A stretch of 64,000 nt of DNA, taken from the NCBI GenBank assembly GCA_003963455.1, contig RXJA01000053.1, positions 57,204 through 121,203 on the forward strand, in the 5' to 3' direction. This DNA comes from Hyphomicrobiales bacterium (lineage in GTDB: Bacteria; Pseudomonadota; Alphaproteobacteria; Rhizobiales; Rhizobiaceae). The notes under the pieces were generated by a model. It did not search any database. It had not been told where the DNA came from and worked only from the letters and a program-made list of their open reading frames with translations. Both the position numbers and the translations under genes were made by a program. Shown here piece by piece: positions 60,355 through 64,000 of this stretch; the first letter of the stretch is position 1, and each line of letters starts with the position of its first letter.

Positions 60355-61406
60355 GCGCGGTCCTGACTATCGACAATCTCTACAAGCGCTTCCCCATTGC
60401 CGGCGCAAAGCAGGTGGTGCAGGCGATCAACGGCGTCAGTCTGACCGTCGAGCCCGGCGAGACCCTCGGGCTTGTAGGCGAGAGCGGTTCGGGCAAGACC
60501 ACGGTCGGCCGCTGCATCGTCGGCCTGATCGAGCCGACCGCCGGAACCATCCGGTTTCGCGGCACCGACCTCGCACAGCGCCAGCAGCACAAGGCCAAAC
60601 TGGCAGGCAAGATTCAGCTCGTATTCCAGGAGCCCAACGAGTCGCTCGATCCGCGCATGAAGATCGGCGACACGATCAGCGAGCCGCTTTTGCCGCTCAA
60701 GCTCGACCGCGAAACAAGGCGCCGCCGGACTGTCGATGCTTTGCGGCTGGTGCGGTTGAACCCGGATCTGCTGGACGCCTATCCTTCCGAGCTGTCCTCC
60801 GGACAACAGCAGCGTGTCGGCATAGCGCGTGCGATGGTCACGGAGCCGGAACTGGTCGTCCTCGACGAACCAACTTCCGCGCTCGACCCAACGGCGCGCG
60901 CCGAGATCATCGACCTCCTGCGGCGCATCCAGAACGAGCGCAACACCGCCTACCTGTTCATCTCCCACGACCTGTCCACGGTGCGCTTCATCAGCCACCG
61001 CGTCGCGGTGATGTATCTAGGCATGATCGTGGAGCAGGGCAGCGCCGAGACGGTCTTTAATCGCCCGCAGCACCCCTATTCCAGCGGCCTGCTGTCGTCG
61101 GTCATGCTGCCCCATCCGCACTTGAAGATCGAAAGCAGCGTCAGCCTCAAGGGCGAGATACCGAGCCCGATCAACCTGCCGAAAGGGTGCTTCCTCGCGT
61201 CGCGCTGCCCCTTCGTCATCGACCGCTGCCGCCATGAGATGCCGCCGGCCGAAACGGTCGGCGAACGGCACACAGTACATTGCTTCCGCCATGAGGAGGT
61301 CGCCGCTTCGGTGCAAGCGTCCGACACTTTCAACGTATTCATGAAGGAAGCCGAGCGCATCCTCGGCCGCGCCGCGCCCGGTGGCGTCGCCCCATCGCTC
61401 CAATAG
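60351..61406 (+). CDS. Dpp/Opp-type ABC ATP-binding protein (canonical motifs)
   Basis: GESGSGKTTVGR, LVFQEPNESLDP, LSSGQQQRVGIARAM, LVVLDEPTSALDP, LFISHDLSTV. Confidence 0.93.
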   Translation: MSAVLTIDNLYKRFPIAGAKQVVQAINGVSLTVEPGETLGLVGESGSGKTTVGRCIVGLIEPTAGTIRFRGTDLAQRQQHKAKLAGKIQLVFQEPNESLDPRMKIGDTISEPLLPLKLDRETRRRRTVDALRLVRLNPDLLDAYPSELSSGQQQRVGIARAMVTEPELVVLDEPTSALDPTARAEIIDLLRRIQNERNTAYLFISHDLSTVRFISHRVAVMYLGMIVEQGSAETVFNRPQHPYSSGLLSSVMLPHPHLKIESSVSLKGEIPSPINLPKGCFLASRCPFVIDRCRHEMPPAETVGERHTVHCFRHEEVAASVQASDTFNVFMKEAERILGRAAPGGVAPSLQ

Positions 61407-61427
61407 TTGAGGATCAGGAAACCAAGC

Positions 61428-62177
61428 ATGTCAGGACGTCTCGCAGGAAAGAAAGCACTGGTCACCGGTGGCGCACGCGGTATCGGCGGGGCGATTGCAA
61501 CGGCTTTCGCCCGCGAGGGCGCGGATGTGGCTGTTCTCGACCTGAAGATCGAGGCGGCCGAAGCACGTACCGCCGAGCTTGCACCGTTCGGCGTGAAGAC
61601 GTTTGCCGTCGCGGCCGATGTCAGCGACGAGGCGCAGGTCGAGGCCGCCGTCAGGAAGGTGGAAGGCGCGCTCGGCCGGATCGACATACTGGTGAACAAT
61701 GCCGGCATCGACACCACGTCGGTCGTGGCCGAAATGGGCACGGCCATGTGGGACCAGATGATGGCCGTGAATCTGCGTAGCGTCTTCCTCTGCACGCGTG
61801 CGGTGCTGAAGCCCATGATTGCTCGCAAGTTCGGGCGCATCATCAATATCGCCTCGCAGCTCGGCCACAAGGGAGCGCCCGAAATGGCCCACTATGCTGC
61901 TGCCAAAGCGGGGGTCATCGGTTTTACACGCTCGCTCGCTTATGAGGTCGCACGAGATGGGATCACCGTGAATGCTATCTGCCCGGGCCCTATCGAGACG
62001 GAGCTGTTCAAGGCGCTGCCGGAGGAATGGAAGAAGCGCAAGCTCGGCGAGCTGCCGATCGGCCGTGCCGGCCATGTGGACGAGATCGCGCCGACGGCCG
62101 TGCTTTTGGCGTCGGAGGAGGGCGCTTACTACATCGGCGCGACCATGAACCCCAACGGCGGCGACGTCATGCTGTGA
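61428..62177 (+). CDS. Short-chain dehydrogenase/reductase
   Basis: ALVTGGARGIGGAIATAFAREG, LVNNAGID, YAAAKAGVIGFTRSLA, NAICPGPIETE. Confidence 0.95.
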   Translation: MSGRLAGKKALVTGGARGIGGAIATAFAREGADVAVLDLKIEAAEARTAELAPFGVKTFAVAADVSDEAQVEAAVRKVEGALGRIDILVNNAGIDTTSVVAEMGTAMWDQMMAVNLRSVFLCTRAVLKPMIARKFGRIINIASQLGHKGAPEMAHYAAAKAGVIGFTRSLAYEVARDGITVNAICPGPIETELFKALPEEWKKRKLGELPIGRAGHVDEIAPTAVLLASEEGAYYIGATMNPNGGDVML

Positions 62178-62291
62178 ATGTGGCTGGCCCCGCAGTTTCA
62201 TCCTGCGTCGAGTTGGTCTAGAACCCTGTCACGGTTGTCCGGCCGATCGTTTTCCGCGTAGCCACGGGACGCTCCGGAACTAATCTCGGTT

Positions 62292-63068
62292 GTGACTGGA
62301 AAGGCTGTGACTATATTGGATTCTGAGCAGGACGGGCAGGAGGCGCGATCCCAAGCGCCAGGGCAGCAGTACAAGCGCCCGGATCATGGCGGCAACGTAG
62401 CACAGGCCACCATCGCTGCGGTGCGATCGATGATCCATGACGAGCTGCGGCCGGGCGATCTCCTGCCGCCGCAGCGCGATTTGGCACGCGCGCTGAACGT
62501 TAGCCGTGCGACACTGCGCGAGGCCTTGTCCATTCTTGCCACGCTTGGCGAAATCGTGCCGAAAGAGAATGGCCGAGGCTTCCTGTGCGCGGATCCTACC
62601 GAAACGCCCGCCACCCCTTCATGGCGTTTCGCGGCGCGCTACCCCTTGACCGAGGTCTATCAGTTTCGATACGTTGTCGAAAGTTATGCAGCCGAACTCG
62701 CTGCCATCAGCCACACCGGCGACGAGATCGAGACGCTGAGGGGAACGATTGTTGCCTTCCGCAAGGCGGCATTGGCGGAAGACCTCATGGCCTATGTGCA
62801 GGCCGATTTCGATTTCCATCACCTCGTCATGAGCATTGGGCGTAACAAGCTGCTGGTGGACATGCACCAGACCTTCGCCAGCGTACTGTTGGAAAGCCAG
62901 CGTTTGATCGCAGGCCGGCGAGGCAATTTGCTGATTGCCGTGCAGGAGCATGATCATATCCTGCAGGCGATCGCCATGCGCGATCCGGATGGCGCGAGAT
63001 ACTACATGCGCAAGCATCTCAGCATGGCGGCAAGCCGGGCCGGTCTTCCTTTATCCGAGGTGCCGTAA
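62292..63068 (+). CDS. GntR-family regulator (FCD effector domain), GTG start
   Basis: VRSMIHDELRPGDLLPPQRDLARALNVSRATLREALSILATLGEIV; FCD-like C-terminus. Confidence 0.92.
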   Translation: MTGKAVTILDSEQDGQEARSQAPGQQYKRPDHGGNVAQATIAAVRSMIHDELRPGDLLPPQRDLARALNVSRATLREALSILATLGEIVPKENGRGFLCADPTETPATPSWRFAARYPLTEVYQFRYVVESYAAELAAISHTGDEIETLRGTIVAFRKAALAEDLMAYVQADFDFHHLVMSIGRNKLLVDMHQTFASVLLESQRLIAGRRGNLLIAVQEHDHILQAIAMRDPDGARYYMRKHLSMAASRAGLPLSEVP

Positions 63069-63328
63069 AGCAGCGATCACCCGGTCGGCGCAAGTAGCGC
63101 TTGCACCTTGGCGCTTGAATTTGCTGCCAACGGTCAAACTCCATTGGGACATGCAGGGATCATGGCTCTCCCGCCGCCTGTCACCGCAGGGATTGAAGGC
63201 TCGTCCCGTGAGGCTCCCATCATGGGGCGATTGGCGTGGGCGAGCATCGATACAGACCGCTGGCAACTCCTCGCTGCGCAGAGAATGATAGAACCACACC
63301 GACAGAGGGCCGGCACTTTGCGGCCGAG

Positions 63329-63577
63329 TCAGTCTGAAATTTTAGAGATAACAACCGGCGTTCCGAATTCAATTCTGATCTGCATTATCTGACTGTGGTT
63401 CATGTCGCGGACTGTGCACACTAGCTCCCGGTATTTAGTGGGAGGCGGCCCGGCCACTAGTTTACGGACCATTTCGAGCGCCCTTTCTTTGGCTGACTCA
63501 GTGCCGGGAAGCAGCACTCCGCGTGCATCGTGATAGACATCTCCGGTATCGCAGATATCGAAAAAGAAATGAGGCAT
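63329..63577 (-). CDS. Small DUF6894-like protein
   Basis: MPHFFFDICDTGDVYHDARGVLLPGTESAKERALEMV resembles the common rhizobial small-protein family. Confidence 0.55.
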   Translation of the reverse strand: MPHFFFDICDTGDVYHDARGVLLPGTESAKERALEMVRKLVAGPPPTKYRELVCTVRDMNHSQIMQIRIEFGTPVVISKISD

Positions 63578-63935
63578 GGCCGTTTACAACTGCAGAATGT
63601 GGAAAGGTTCAGCTAATTATGAACTGGGCTTGCTTTTTAGGCGAGCGCACCAACGGCGGTTCAGCTTACTGGTCGCCTGAGGCGCGGTCGCTCAGGTCGA
63701 TGAGCAGACGCCCTGCAGGATGTCTCGTATGTCCAACCACGATTTTGCGGCAAACAGGATTGCCGCGTCGCGACTACGGCTTGGAGATAACCGAAGGAAT
63801 TTCATCCCGAAAGCCGGGAGGCGCTGAGGCCCTGATAGAAGCGCGGGAAACTGGTGGCCTTAGTCTTGGGCGAGAACAGAGCGACCGTCCCACATGAGTG
63901 ATTCCTGGCCTGCTGCCGGTTTTTCGGACACGCAG

Positions 63936-64000
63936 TTAAGCTAGCATAGCTTGTTCCTCGAACTCGACGGGGCTGAGATAGCCCAGTGTCGAGTGCCGTC
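63936..64000 (-). mobile_element. 3' end of an IS3-family transposase, continuing beyond the window
   Basis: Minus strand reads RHSTLGYLSPVEFEEQAMLA*, the typical OrfB C-terminus; GGTTTTTCGGACACGCAG-like end just outside. Confidence 0.8.

Overview
GC-rich accessory DNA of alphaproteobacterial (Rhizobiales-like) character, probably plasmid or genomic island. Left end (1-9.1 kb): an AbiEii-like nucleotidyltransferase, a tyrosine recombinase, an antitoxin/PIN toxin pair, a compact TniA-TniB-TniQ transposon with several terminal transposase-site-like repeats, then a DUF1403 protein and a ScpB-like protein. Next: a putative outer-membrane protein with a divergent S8 peptidase (9.5-11.2 kb), a complete thiC-O-S-G-E-D operon with a TPP riboswitch (11.5-16.9 kb), and a broken queuosine locus. 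In that locus queF is a remnant, queC is split into two fragments on opposite strands, and a 5'-truncated PAS-GGDEF-EAL gene and a frameshifted IS6-type transposase lie between them. The rest is a chain of catabolic and ABC-transporter cassettes: (i) LacI regulator, ribose-type ABC, phosphotriesterase, GATase1-like, PfkB, BtpA, TenA and M20 hydrolase; (ii) RbsABC-type transporter, DUF3830, two dihydropyrimidinase/hydantoinase genes, CobW, two polysaccharide-deacetylase-fold proteins, PotABCD-type transporter, a GntR regulator with two apparent HTH domains and a leaderless binding-protein paralog; (iii) D-tartrate dehydratase, tartrate dehydrogenase, asparaginase, a Dpp/Opp-type transporter with one degenerate ATPase, SDR and GntR. 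The right edge holds the 3' end of an IS3-family transposase. All calls were made by reading motifs and translations by eye; no searches were run.
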